Positions 25,716 to 35,533 of a DNA stretch of 64,000 bases are shown in pieces. Within the stretch, counting starts at the first letter, position 1, and each line of letters starts with the position of its first letter. The stretch is taken from NCBI GenBank assembly GCA_965644295.1, contig CBFFRP010000217.1, positions 310,001 to 374,000 of the forward strand, written 5' to 3'. The position numbers and the translations under genes are program-made. Origin of the DNA: Paraphysomonas bandaiensis. Lineage: Eukaryota > Chrysophyceae. Below the pieces are notes generated by a model. It had not been told where the DNA came from. It saw only the letters and a list, made by a program, of their open reading frames with translations, and searched no databases.

Positions 25716-26214
25716 GTGGGTATGTATGTATGTATGTATGTATGTATGTGTAGGTAGGTAGGTAGGTAGGTATGTATGTATGTATGTATGTATGTATGTA
25801 TGTATGTATGTATGTATGTATGTATGTATGTATGTATGTATGTATGTATGTATGTATGTATGTATGTATGTATGTATGTATGTATGTATGTATGTATGTA
25901 TGTATGTATGTATGTATGTATGTATGTATGTATGTATGTATGTATGTATGTATGTATGTATGTATGTATGTATGTATGTATGTATGTATGTATGTGTGTA
26001 TGTATGTATGTATGTATGTATGTATGTATGTATGTATGTATGTATGTGTGTATGTATGTATGTATGTATGTATGTATGTATGTATGTATGTATGTATGTA
26101 TGTATGTATGTATGTATGTATGTATGTATGTATGTATGTATGTATGTATGTATGTAGGTAGGTAGGTAGGTAGGTAGGTAGGTAGGTAGGTAGGTAGGTA
26201 GGTAGGTAGGTAGG
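25716..26214. repeat. Compound TATG / TAGG tetranucleotide array, about 500 bp
   Basis: TATG units (25719-25748), about five TAGG units (25751-25770), about 385 bp of TATG units with two TGTG interruptions (near 25995 and 26047), then about 15 TAGG units (26156-26214). The array ends only 50 bp before the acyloxyacyl hydrolase ATG, with TATG on the sense strand. Confidence 0.99.
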
Positions 26215-26264
26215 TGGGGCCTCATGTAGCTCAGGTGATAGTTGGGTTATAATTAACGTCCATC

Positions 26265-28306
26265 ATGAGGAATATTTTTTCTCTTCTATTACCTCTGTCA
26301 CTTATCGCGACAACAATCAGCGGCAGCGAAGATGTTGGAGCTAACCCCGCATATGTGTGTAGCTTCTGTGTGATAGCTCTGGGCCTCATTGAGGAGTCCG
26401 CCTTCCAGCTTCATCTGCAGGTATACATATATATACACACAGTCTTATCAGTGTGGGTTATATCTATGTGCTGTGTAGGAGAATTTACAGAGTAAGTGTG
26501 AGGGCGAACCATGCAAGCGTGCCGTGGAGAAACTTGTCCTGTCATTGGAGGCTAAGGCAGTGCCAGAGGAACTGTGCAGAGATATGTCCCTCTGTACGGA
26601 CGAGTGTTCCTTGTTCTCAACGTGGCCAGTTAATCCCCTTCCCCCGAAACCCATTGAGTGGCCTGTCGAGAGACGCCTTGATAGTACTGACCTTTCCATT
26701 CTGAAGCCAATATTTACTGACATGGTCAAGGATATTCAGACAGATGGTGTTCCAACTATTGGTGTTATTGCAGCCGCTCTCTCTCGTCTCCGCAACTCTG
26801 AAGATTACGGAAATTGTGGATATAACATTACCTGCCACATCATTGCATTTGTGGATGGCCACTTGCCTCTGCAAGACCATGATGGTGACCGTTTTGCAGT
26901 TGCGGAGGCTAAGAGGTTCCGTGGATCTGACTGGCGCGGTTATGATTGCGACGACAAGGTATCTGCACAATTCTGTCTACATGTGATGCAAAGATGTTTT
27001 AACGATTATGTACAGTTGAGTGATGTATACCCCGGTCGCATGGCTAGCAGCTACGATCCCAGCGTTGACCACAATTGCAACGGTATATATGGGGGCAACG
27101 AGACCGGGTCCTACGAGGAAATATTTTGTTCTGGAACCGAACAGCGGGGACTTATCATTTTGGGTGACAGCGCTACTGCCCATTTCCATATACCTCCACA
27201 GGTAAGTTATTTCGAACATTAGTTGTAGTGTTGTGTGATCACCGTTGTGTTCAGTGGTTGACTGCCGACGGGTGGAACATGGATCAGCTGCTGTCAGACG
27301 CTGAGAACGAGCTCGACTTCCCCATGTGCTCCTGGGGAACTGGTCATGTGACTCCTGAGGAGTGCCCGTATCAGTACCCTATCGATGGTGTTTCCGGTGT
27401 CTTGTCCCTTTATTCTCAGATGAGAGACAGAAATCGATGCAACAACAATGACTTTCAGAATATTGGGGTCAATGGCGCTCGCATGACGTCTTCCATGAAG
27501 CTTGTGGACTCCATGGGACGGGATCAAACTTTAGATTACCCTGTACTTGTGTGGCTTGCATTAATTGGCAATGACGTCTGTAATGGCCATCCCGGATACG
27601 ATCACATGACAACCCCAGATGAATTTTACGAACATGCCATGGAAAGTCTGCGCGCTATTGACGAAACCGTCCCTGCTGGCAGCCACGTTATCTCCCTAGC
27701 ACTGTTTGATGGGGAACTTCTTTACAGCATCATGCATGCCCACCAGGTAAACTCCTTCGTATTTCATGGATACATCCTGTGTTATGTTTGCCCTCCTGTA
27801 GCACCCCATTGGCTGCTCGTACGAGGACATATACGACTTTATGAACTGTGAAGAGGAGAACCCATGCTGGGGATGGCTTAACTCTGACAGGGAGGTCAGG
27901 CTCAATACTACGAGGATTTCCAACAGCTTGAATGACGTCTACAGGGTGTGTGTTGCATAAACTTATAAGTATCTGCTCTTGTTTGTAATCTGAGAGTGCA
28001 GAAAATTGAAGAAGAGGAGACTTTCAATAATTTCAAGTTTATATTTTATGACCCTGACTGGGTAGAGCTCTTTTCAGGTAGTACTGTGTCGTGCGTTGGG
28101 TTTTGTTTATAAAAGCTGGTACAGACTATACCGGCCCAATGTCGGATCTCATCGAGCCCGCTGATGGATTCCACCCAAGCCAGACTGGTAATGCCCTCTT
28201 CGCAAAGAAATTTTTCGAGTGGATGGTGGAGAGTCACCCTGAGGCCGTTGGGCCAGTTAACCCTCACAACGAGGAGATTGATGCGTTATTTTTTAGCGGA
28301 CGCTAG
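26265..28306 (+). CDS. AOAH: Acyloxyacyl hydrolase (AOAH)
   Basis: A secreted or lysosomal lipase that removes secondary acyl chains from lipopolysaccharide lipid A. Six exons (26265-26420, 26479-27201, 27255-27746, 27802-27945, 28002-28077, 28116-28306) give 593 residues; human AOAH has about 575. A signal peptide (FSLLLPLSLIATTIS) is followed by a saposin-B domain (Cys pairs around YVCSFCVIALGLIEE and CEGEPCKRAVEKL). Next is an Asp-rich Ca-binding stretch (LQDHDGDRF, YDCDDK). The GDSL/SGNH lipase domain follows: nucleophile Ser283 in ILGDSATAHFHIP, the oxyanion Asn in IGNDVC, and the Asp547/His550 dyad in ADGFHPSQTGN. All catalytic residues are intact and phases consistent. Such an enzyme suits a bacterivore or one exposed to bacterial envelopes (inference). 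Confidence 0.95.
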
Positions 28307-29082
28307 AGTAATTCCTGAGTAAAGGATCAATCATCGAACTCCTGCATTAATTTGATATACTGTGAACCATCAATACATATTATGATTACGGAAACATTGT
28401 TGAATTTTCCGAGGGAAATATTACTTGTTATGGCTCTTGCAATTTTCACTTGCTTGCTGCAGATTCAAGCAATTATATCATCATGTAATAACAGAACCTA
28501 TATTTGTTTCTGATTTCTGTCCATGTGCTATCTAGTAGGCCCCTTTTTTCGGGGCTATGATTCTACTCTCGCAATTCTTTGTAGCTCTGTAGTGTATTAC
28601 TTTTTAAACGAACTCAAAAATAAACCGCAACTTGTAGTCTTTCTGTTGCATATCTAATATCTGATGACGTTGTTCAGGACAAAGTTGTATATAAATAGCA
28701 AAAAACAATAATACCACCGTATAATTCTCATTAGATTAAAAGAAGTTGAAAAGTATCATTACTAGTTTAGTGTTATGGTATTCTTGCAGGGTCAGACCAC
28801 GACAGGTGCTAGTGGCTGGCTTAGCATTACACCGCTAGTTGTATTTTTGTCTGAACACTCTGAACGGTATCGTATATAGTATATAGTGGTGTGTAAAAAG
28901 TCCAACGAATAGCAGATATGACGTGTATATATATATGCAAGGACTATAGATCGTGCGGTGTCTGGAGATATGCATATCCGTGGAGCCGATATGCATCATG
29001 TCCTCATAGCTAGATGGGCGGCAGACTGTATCCGTAGCTACTGCATAAATACAGCAGTGCATATGACGTAGTCTGGTATGCA
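28307..29082. other. Intergenic, nothing recognised
   Basis: AT-rich spacer between AOAH and the copia element, without a convincing frame or repeat. Confidence 0.5.
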
Positions 29083-29089
29083 GTATTCG

Positions 29090-29357
29090 AAGAGGAATGA
29101 GAGTATGTTCTTTTCAGTTTAGTACTTGAAGTGACTGTTTAAGCTATGCATAGGGCACATGGAGGTGTATGGTGTTATATTATGCAGTGTTTTGTGTACG
29201 GCTGTAGGTTAGAAGCATATTTTCCTCTTTTCTTATTAATGAGTTCTGTAGTAACTGCAAAGAGAACCTGCTTTTTGACTACCTGTAGTGTAGACTGTGT
29301 AAAAAGGCAACGGGGGTATTCCGTAACTTTCCACCGAGTACCGTATTTTTCTCTGCG
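29090..29357 (+). repeat. Copia 5' LTR
   Basis: Shares AGAGGAATGAGAG at its left edge, GCATAGGGCACAT and GTGTATGGTGTT inside, and GAGTACCGTATTTTTCTCTG at its right edge with the 3' LTR. The two diverge in the middle by indels. Confidence 0.85.
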
Positions 29358-29387
29358 TAAGAGGAAATTATGCTTCTAACCTACAGT

Positions 29388-29573
29388 CTTGTTCCTCCGG
29401 TAGAATGTCAAATCGCTGTCAGGTAGGTGCACAGTGAAAGACTCTCCTTGTGTATATGTCACCTCGTACATGTCTTCAATGTCAAGCAGACGTGGAAGAC
29501 ATGTACGAGGTGACATATAGACAAGGAGAGTCTTTCACTGTGCACCTACCTGACATTCTACCGGAGGAACAAG
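29388..29573. repeat. Near-perfect inverted repeat inside the copia leader
   Basis: The left arm 29388-29477 is the reverse complement of the right arm 29495-29573, with a 17-nt loop. Differences are one extra segment of about 11 nt in the left arm and one substitution. The right arm reads in frame as copia polyprotein (VTYRQGESFTVHLPDILPEE), so the left arm is an inverted duplication of coding sequence placed next to the 5' LTR. Confidence 0.9.
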
Positions 29574-30520
29574 ATGTACGTGGCCGACATGCGCGACTGG
29601 GCGACAGCTAACGTCAACGTCACAACTGTAGCGGAGCGCGAAGCTCAGTATTCGAAAGTGGAAGTCGCGAGAGCGCGAGAAGCACGAGACCTGATCCGAA
29701 TCTCGGGTTTCGACTCGGAGAGAGATGCTGTACAGCTAGTGAGCGACGGAAACGTTACAGGGGTGCGACTTACCCCGAGTGATATCAGAAGAGCTTTTGA
29801 CATCTACGGGAGACCGTTCGAAGCAGTGAGAGGCAAGCAGACGAATAAGAAAGTCTGCCGGCAATACGCGGATCCGGAACTGAAGGCAAAACAGCAGAAG
29901 GAGCAAGGGCTGTACACTGACATATTTAGTGTGAGACAGCAACCGTTCATGCTCACACTAGCGGAACCATTGGGACTAACCATTGTTACTTCACTCGAGA
30001 ACGAAACAACGGACCAGTTGGGATTGACCCTACAGGAACAAGTAAATCTGTTACGAAGCTATGGGTATATACCGACAGTTGCCTACCTGGACCCTCAACC
30101 GGGATTCAAGGCTGAGAGGCAAGATCACCGGGATGGAGATTGACGTGGTAGGAGCTGGAGATCACCTGGACAAGATCGACGCGAAGATCAGACGACTCAA
30201 AGAGACAATACGCAGTGTACATTCAGGGCTACCATGGAACCTACCAGATGCCAACGTCAGAGACCTGGTGAGATATGCCAACAGCCGCATGAACTTGAGG
30301 AGGCCATCCTCCAATGGCACAACTGTAGCACCGCGAGTGGCATTGACTGGTCGGAAACCCAATTATAAAAAGAAACCCAACTGTCACTGGCTTTCGGGGA
30401 CTATGTTGAATGCTATGACCCGAAAGTCAAGAGCAACAACGCGGAGCAGGCCAGAACAGCACCATGCATCGCGCTGTACCCATCCGGCAACGCAAATGGG
30501 AGCTGGATATTTTTAAACCT
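29574..30520 (+). pseudogene. Copia GAG-pre-integrase and integrase remnant
   Basis: The frame 29574-30143 has the pre-integrase pattern (ARDLIRISGF, VRLTPSDIRRAFDIYG) and the integrase start (LYTDIFSVRQQPFMLTL). A frameshift near 30110 moves the rest into the 30061-30516 frame: VVGAGDHLDKIDAKIRRLKE, then LPDANVRDLVRYANSRMN, the usual C-terminal part of copia integrase. The coding sequence is broken by the frame change and the loss of gag upstream. Confidence 0.8.
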
Positions 30521-30536
30521 TAAAACAAATAAATAT

Positions 30537-31557
30537 GTGAGTAGGACCAACTGGGTGAAGATGGTGACCACGCAAATAGTAATAGACGCCGTGAATAGGA
30601 TATCGTCATTGCACAAGTCACACTCACCTGCCACGACCTGTGAGAATGAGAGTCGAGAGATCGAGGATACCACGCCACCAGCAGAGAATGACAAGATCGA
30701 TAAGCCGAAGGAGCCTCATGAGGAGGGACAGACGACAGCCGCTGAAGCAGCTGCTACATGACAAAAAGAAGGCCATAGTTCCGGTATACCGGAGTGACCT
30801 GTCAAAGACTCAACTCAAACGAACAATTCGATCGCTGATGTTCCTGATCATTTCCAGCAACATCATTTGCTATCACAGGGTACCGAGCAGAAACTGGGTA
30901 GGAAGGAGGCCGCCAATTTCCATTCAGTGGTGGCCAAATTGCTATATCTATCGATAAGAGTTAGACCAGACATCTTGCTCAGTATAGCGTACCATACCAC
31001 GAGAGTTAAGGGTCCAACGATCGGAGATCAGCAGAAGCTGAAATGCCTTGCGCACACAAGGGATCAAGACCTGCAGCCAAAGATTGGAGAACAACTGCGG
31101 GTAAGAAGCGTCATCGAAGCTTCATTCGCCACCCACGAAGACGACAGAGGGCACACAGGCGTAGTTGTCCAGCTTGGAGGGGCCACGGTACTATGCCGAT
31201 CAACAAAGCAAACAATCGTGACAAAAAGACTCGACCGATTCCGAGATGGTCGGCCTATCTGATATGATGTCTAATGCAATGAGAGTACATGAGTTTGTGT
31301 GTGGGCAGGGCTATGCGCTTGACCCACCTGTTATTTATCAGGACAACTTGTCGAACTTCAGCCTCGTGACGAGGGAGGAGGCCGATATAGGTCGAAATGT
31401 CTGCGCGTGAGACAGGCTTTGATTAAAGAGTTAAATGATAATGGGGAAATCGAGCTGGTGTACTTACCCACTGGGGAAATGCTGGCAGATGTCTTGACTA
31501 AACCCCTGCAGGGTAACTTGTTTCGCCATTTGATATGTCTGATCGTTGGGAACGAGT
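30537..31557 (+). pseudogene. Copia RT tail and RNase H remnant
   Basis: The linker TNWVKMVTTQIVIDAVNRI comes first, then a gap where the RT palm with its YVDD box should be. The RT C-terminus follows (EAANFHSVVAKLLYLSIRVR, PDILLSIAYHTTRV) at 30867 onward. RNase H pieces are SFATHEDDRGHTGVVVQLGG and, in another frame, LPTGEMLADVLTKPLQGN near 31450-31520. Stops and frameshifts make it inactive. Confidence 0.8.
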
Positions 31558-31577
31558 AGACACATCACAGGGGTGCG

Positions 31578-31847
31578 TAGAGGAATGAGAGGACATTCTT
31601 TTCAGTTTAGTACTTGAAGCGACTGTATAAGATATGCATAGGGCACATAGTGGTGTATGGTGTTGTTCTACAGGTCATCCCTTCCCATTGGTTTCCATAC
31701 AAAAAAAAGCTCACACACCTCCCAAAAAAAAATTCTGTAGTAAAGAGAACCTGCTTTTGTTGTGTAGACTGCTGTACGAAAGGCAACGGGGGTATTCCGT
31801 CCGTTTATTGATCTGTAGTATGCGTGAGTACCGTATTTTTCTCTGCG
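31578..31847 (+). repeat. Copia 3' LTR
   Basis: Partner of the LTR at 29090. It follows a short purine-rich stretch (ACAGGGGTG) that may be the polypurine tract. It contains A-rich insertions (near 31700-31732) absent from the 5' copy. Confidence 0.85.
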
Positions 31848-31854
31848 GTATTCG

Positions 31855-32234
31855 TGTGTATTTCGTGTATGTTGTATTGGGTAGTATGCAGATGTATTTT
31901 GTATGTATATCTGTGTCTGTCCAAGTGAAGTTCTGCGTAGGGCGTGGAATACACTTAGGTATGCTACTGTATATTCGAGAGTAAGCATCATTATACACTG
32001 TATACCACTACCGTATAACACAGTATAATATACACTGCTGCTGGTGATGTCATGAGCGGAATCTGTAACCAATCGTAAATATTCTCATACGAATTAAAAC
32101 TTTCTGAGAAAATTCATCACATATGTGACGATGGCTATAAAACGACCTCATGTATACAGCATAACTATCACAATTATTTCCCTTGTCACGAGACACAAGG
32201 CACGAGTCCAATCGATCAATACCACAGGAATATA
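31855..32234. promoter_or_regulatory. Upstream region of the 344-residue protein
   Basis: No exon seen. CTGCTGCTGGTGAT at about 32035-32048 is almost identical to a motif at 55891-55904 and lies 190 bp before the start codon at 32235. Confidence 0.35.
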
Positions 32235-33269
32235 ATGAATAGATTGACCTTTAATAACTTCTCAGACATTGATATGAGCACCGACACTGTCTTTAGAGAC
32301 TGTGTGCCTCTTAGTAATGAGAGTGAGAGTAGCTCCTATGTAGATCTGCCAGTGTATAGGAGCATTTCTGTTTTGGAGCAGCCTCAACTAATTAGGAGCA
32401 GCCTCCATCAAGGGGAATTACAACGAGATGTCTTAGAAATGCCGAAGCTATCTGAAAATGTGTCTCCTAAGTCCTGCTCGTCTTCTGAAGAGCGTGATAG
32501 TCTTTTTAGTTTGTTAGATACCTATTCGGACTTCGTCACTCCAGGCGTGATGCCTACTGTCGATGACTTAGGATTCAACCCCCTAGCTTCGACAAATATG
32601 TTAATAGAGAAGTCTGTGGATGACGTGATTCAGTTTGTAAATAGTTCCTTGGTGGCTGCTGGCGTTTTTTCCGAGTATGACAGTGATATGTTTCGATGGT
32701 GTTGTGAAGTAGAAAAGGAGTACGAGGCAGTGAAATTTGAAATCCAACTCTTTTCAGCAACCGGTGGTGTGATAGTGGAGTTCTTAAAACTAAGTGGGTG
32801 CAGTCGTATATTCTCACAGCTTTATCGCTCATTCACATCATCAAGTGCTGATAGCGTTGTTGAGAAAGCTGTTCCTTCCACTGTGGCGGCTGATGTTACT
32901 GATAGTGATGTGGACGCTCTTATTTCTTGGATGGCTGCCGACCCTGTAGAGGCGACTAAGAGCGTATGCGTGCTGGTTGCCATGAGTTATGCACAAGCAC
33001 AACAGTTGGAGTCCACTATTCAGGTCCTTCTGACTAAGGCCTGTTACGTGCTTACTGCCCATCCTGATCTTAGTATATCCGGTGCTCCTATCCTCTCCAT
33101 GATTGGTACACTGCATCCTCTCTATGCTCAATCGCAACAAAATCCCCTTTGTCTTGACTGCATTGACAAACTGATTCCCTCTGTAGTGAGACTAGCATGC
33201 TCAAATTCGGTGTCTACGTACACGAAGTCCCGCTCACAGGAAGTCATTGAGCAGCGGTGGAGTATTTGA
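32235..33269 (+). CDS. Hypothetical helical protein, 344 aa
   Basis: A single exon from the ATG at 32235. The first 110 residues are Ser/Asp-rich and probably disordered. Residues about 130-220 (KEYEAVKFEIQLFSATGG, VIVEFLKLSGCSRIFSQLYR) alternate strands and a helix, resembling a KA1-type or similar small alpha/beta module. The end is helical (LESTIQVLLTKACYVLTAHP), somewhat HEAT-like. No catalytic motif. Codon use and the acidic Ser-rich start resemble the armadillo genes nearby, but the G-A-C repeat signature is absent. Function unknown; the frame is long enough to be real. Confidence 0.65.
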   Translation: MNRLTFNNFSDIDMSTDTVFRDCVPLSNESESSSYVDLPVYRSISVLEQPQLIRSSLHQGELQRDVLEMPKLSENVSPKSCSSSEERDSLFSLLDTYSDFVTPGVMPTVDDLGFNPLASTNMLIEKSVDDVIQFVNSSLVAAGVFSEYDSDMFRWCCEVEKEYEAVKFEIQLFSATGGVIVEFLKLSGCSRIFSQLYRSFTSSSADSVVEKAVPSTVAADVTDSDVDALISWMAADPVEATKSVCVLVAMSYAQAQQLESTIQVLLTKACYVLTAHPDLSISGAPILSMIGTLHPLYAQSQQNPLCLDCIDKLIPSVVRLACSNSVSTYTKSRSQEVIEQRWSI

Positions 33270-33689
33270 GTCATAGCTGTATTTAATTTCCATAGCCATT
33301 ACGGAACAGACTTTGCTGTATGCGATGTTTAAGTGTACATATATACTTCCGGTGGTATAACGATTAATCTATTAAGAATTTCCGAAAATTATTCAATTTG
33401 ACTGTTCCTGTTTTATTAACACCGCTAAAGTAGTAGTACTAGTCACCAGATTATACTATAATGCGTCTTATTTGAATAAGTCAGCGATTAAAAACAAACT
33501 ATGTGGTTGTAAATGCTAATACCAACACAATGTGACTGCAGAGCATAGAGTGTATTGCTTCTAATAAGAAGTTGTGAATGTCTGATTATTAGCAACAGGC
33601 GTGTGAGAGTAGCAAAACAAGTTAACTAACTAATGCTTAAATCTGATATCCTACTATTTTTCGCTAATCTGCTTGTGTGTCACAGCTAG

Positions 33690-33820
33690 CACCAAGGTGC
33701 AACCACTTTCGCTCTCTGTCCTGCAGGTGAACAGCCAGGATGCTTGACTACAGCAGGCAGTCCAACACCGCAGATGCCCTTGAGCCCTTGAGGCTTGAGG
33801 TGGGATGCCTGTTGCACGCG
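33690..33820 (+). ncRNA. Candidate structured RNA, SRP-RNA-like S domain
   Basis: A GC-rich island in AT-rich DNA without a frame. An outer stem pairs GTGCAAC (33697-33703) with GTTGCAC (33811-33817). Inside, GGTGAAC at 33726, GCCAGG at 33734 and AGCAGGC at 33752 follow the order and spacing of SRP RNA helix 8. GGTG pairs with CACC (33766-33769) and GCC with GGC (33756-33758). The closing loop is not a GNRA tetraloop, no Alu domain is evident upstream and no T-run terminates it, so this is tentative. CAGGCA at 33754 could instead pair with TGCCTG at 33806. Confidence 0.3.
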
Positions 33821-33829
33821 TGTATTAGA

Positions 33830-35533
33830 ATATGGATCTTATTCTAGTATATTCATTCAGTATGTCACTTGAAGACAATGTACGAGAATACAGTGAAATA
33901 TAGTGATGTACAAATGCTGTGATGATATTCAGAAACTGAAATAGTTTGACCTTTCAAGATATGTTCAGTAACGAGAGGTTCGCATATGTAGGATATTATG
34001 CGTGGATTAAAACGAGTTGGTGTTGGTTATCACAACTTCGTGTAAACTATATTAAAAAATCTATCTAGCTGAAAATGAGCAATTTCCAATAGAGTGTTGT
34101 GCGCTCGTAAAACGTAAAAAACCTAGGTTAGTAATTAATTCCTCGTGTTATTATTCCTATTTTTCTCCTATACACACAGCGGGAGGGCCCCTCCTCCCAC
34201 TGTGTGTGTTCTCTTGTTGGTTGAATAGAATACTAATACTACCACTTTCAAAGTATGCATAGCCGTGCACTAACTCGGTAGACAATAAACAAGCACACTA
34301 AGGCACCTCATCAACTTCAATGAACTATCGGTTTTATAAAATTTATTATCTGCATACTATTGGGACAAATTACAATTTAATATTTGGGGAAGAGGCATAT
34401 ATCGCAGTAAATTCCCACTATTCAAATACAATTAAATAGTTATTTATTTTACTGTATGTACCGTTTATATTTTGGCAACAACTTTATACTATTTCATAAA
34501 TACATAAAAATACTATGTACTATGTACAAAAGCTACTGGTTTATACTATCCAATGATATGTTTAATTTATATAATTTGTAACTAAATTGAAACATAGAAC
34601 TGTGTGTCTCCACTTAACTTGCAGTATTACAATATTTTCAGCTTTAGTTATGTATGATGTATGACACTTGCAACTGTACCTTTACCAGGCAACGACTAGG
34701 AATATCAAAGAGCATATGACTGCACCTATGAAAACGACGAGTTCACCAGAAACGGCTTCTTAGAGGATATATCTAGCCCCAGGTTTAGAAAAGTTGTCTA
34801 AAAGAGAGGCTGTCATTCTATCCATCTACTAGTTGAAATGCCACACACAGAAGAAAATTAAAATAGCATTGCACAAAACTATGGGCACAATGTACTTGGC
34901 ATCTATATAATGAAATAAAGTTAGTGGGTAGAGTAATATATGAGTTACAGCATACATCACGTGAACTCTGCCCAACAAAACGTCCAGCTGCACTCTGATT
35001 TGTCCAAGTGCTTGCCAAAGTTCTCTATAAGGAGACTTGCCGTTCCAGACTCTTCATCAGCTCTGGTAGCTTTGTCCATTTTCACACTTGTCTGGCACGA
35101 TAAGCTAGTCTTGCATGATATATCGGTGCACTATGGATAGCAGGACCCTATGCATCTATCTGTGCTGTGCATCATACTCTATATGCAGGAGGCAGCAGCA
35201 CGTACGTACATATATGAAGGAAGAATTCTTGAACATACATAATACGCTGTATATAGACGTATACAGTGTAGAAGAGGTGTGATTGTTGAAGAAATATCCT
35301 TTGGCTCGAGTTGAATTCTCTGTATATACATCTATGTATGTATGTATGTATGTCAGTGTAGGACTGTGCTGTACACTACTGTACATGCAGAGCTCTATGT
35401 GTGCTAGATGAATGGCTTGCTTATTTCTCTCTCCATTGTACATTACATGCAATCAGGTATAGTCTGTACTGCTACACGTTATCCAGCTACACCTTTACTC
35501 ATTGCTCTGATTGGAAACTAGTGGTTCGAGAGT
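33830..35533. other. Long AT-rich intergenic region
   Basis: About 1.7 kb without a supported exon. It includes a short inverted pair around 34180-34206 (ACACACAGCGGGAGG facing CCTCCCACTGTGTGTG), capable of a strong hairpin. Near 35185-35360 there are GCAGCAGCACGTACGTAC and a short TATG run, upstream of the gene at 35534. Confidence 0.5.

Larger units (their letters stand above)
29083..31854 (+). mobile_element. Degenerate Ty1/copia LTR retrotransposon
   Basis: Two LTRs of about 270 bp (29090-29357, 31578-31847) bound a 2.2-kb interior. GTATTCG abuts the element on both sides (29083-29089, 31848-31854). This is a probable target-site duplication, although copia normally makes 5 bp and the LTR ends here are not canonical TG...CA. 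The domain order GAG-pre-integrase, integrase, RT tail, RNase H is copia-type. Gag, protease and the catalytic part of RT are missing, and several frameshifts occur. The LTRs differ by many substitutions and indels, so the insertion is old. Confidence 0.88.

Noticed and set aside
25602-26225. 207-codon frame and its plus-strand mates across the 26-kb microsatellite
   Set aside because: Same artefact of TATG/TAGG units; the real gene starts after the array.
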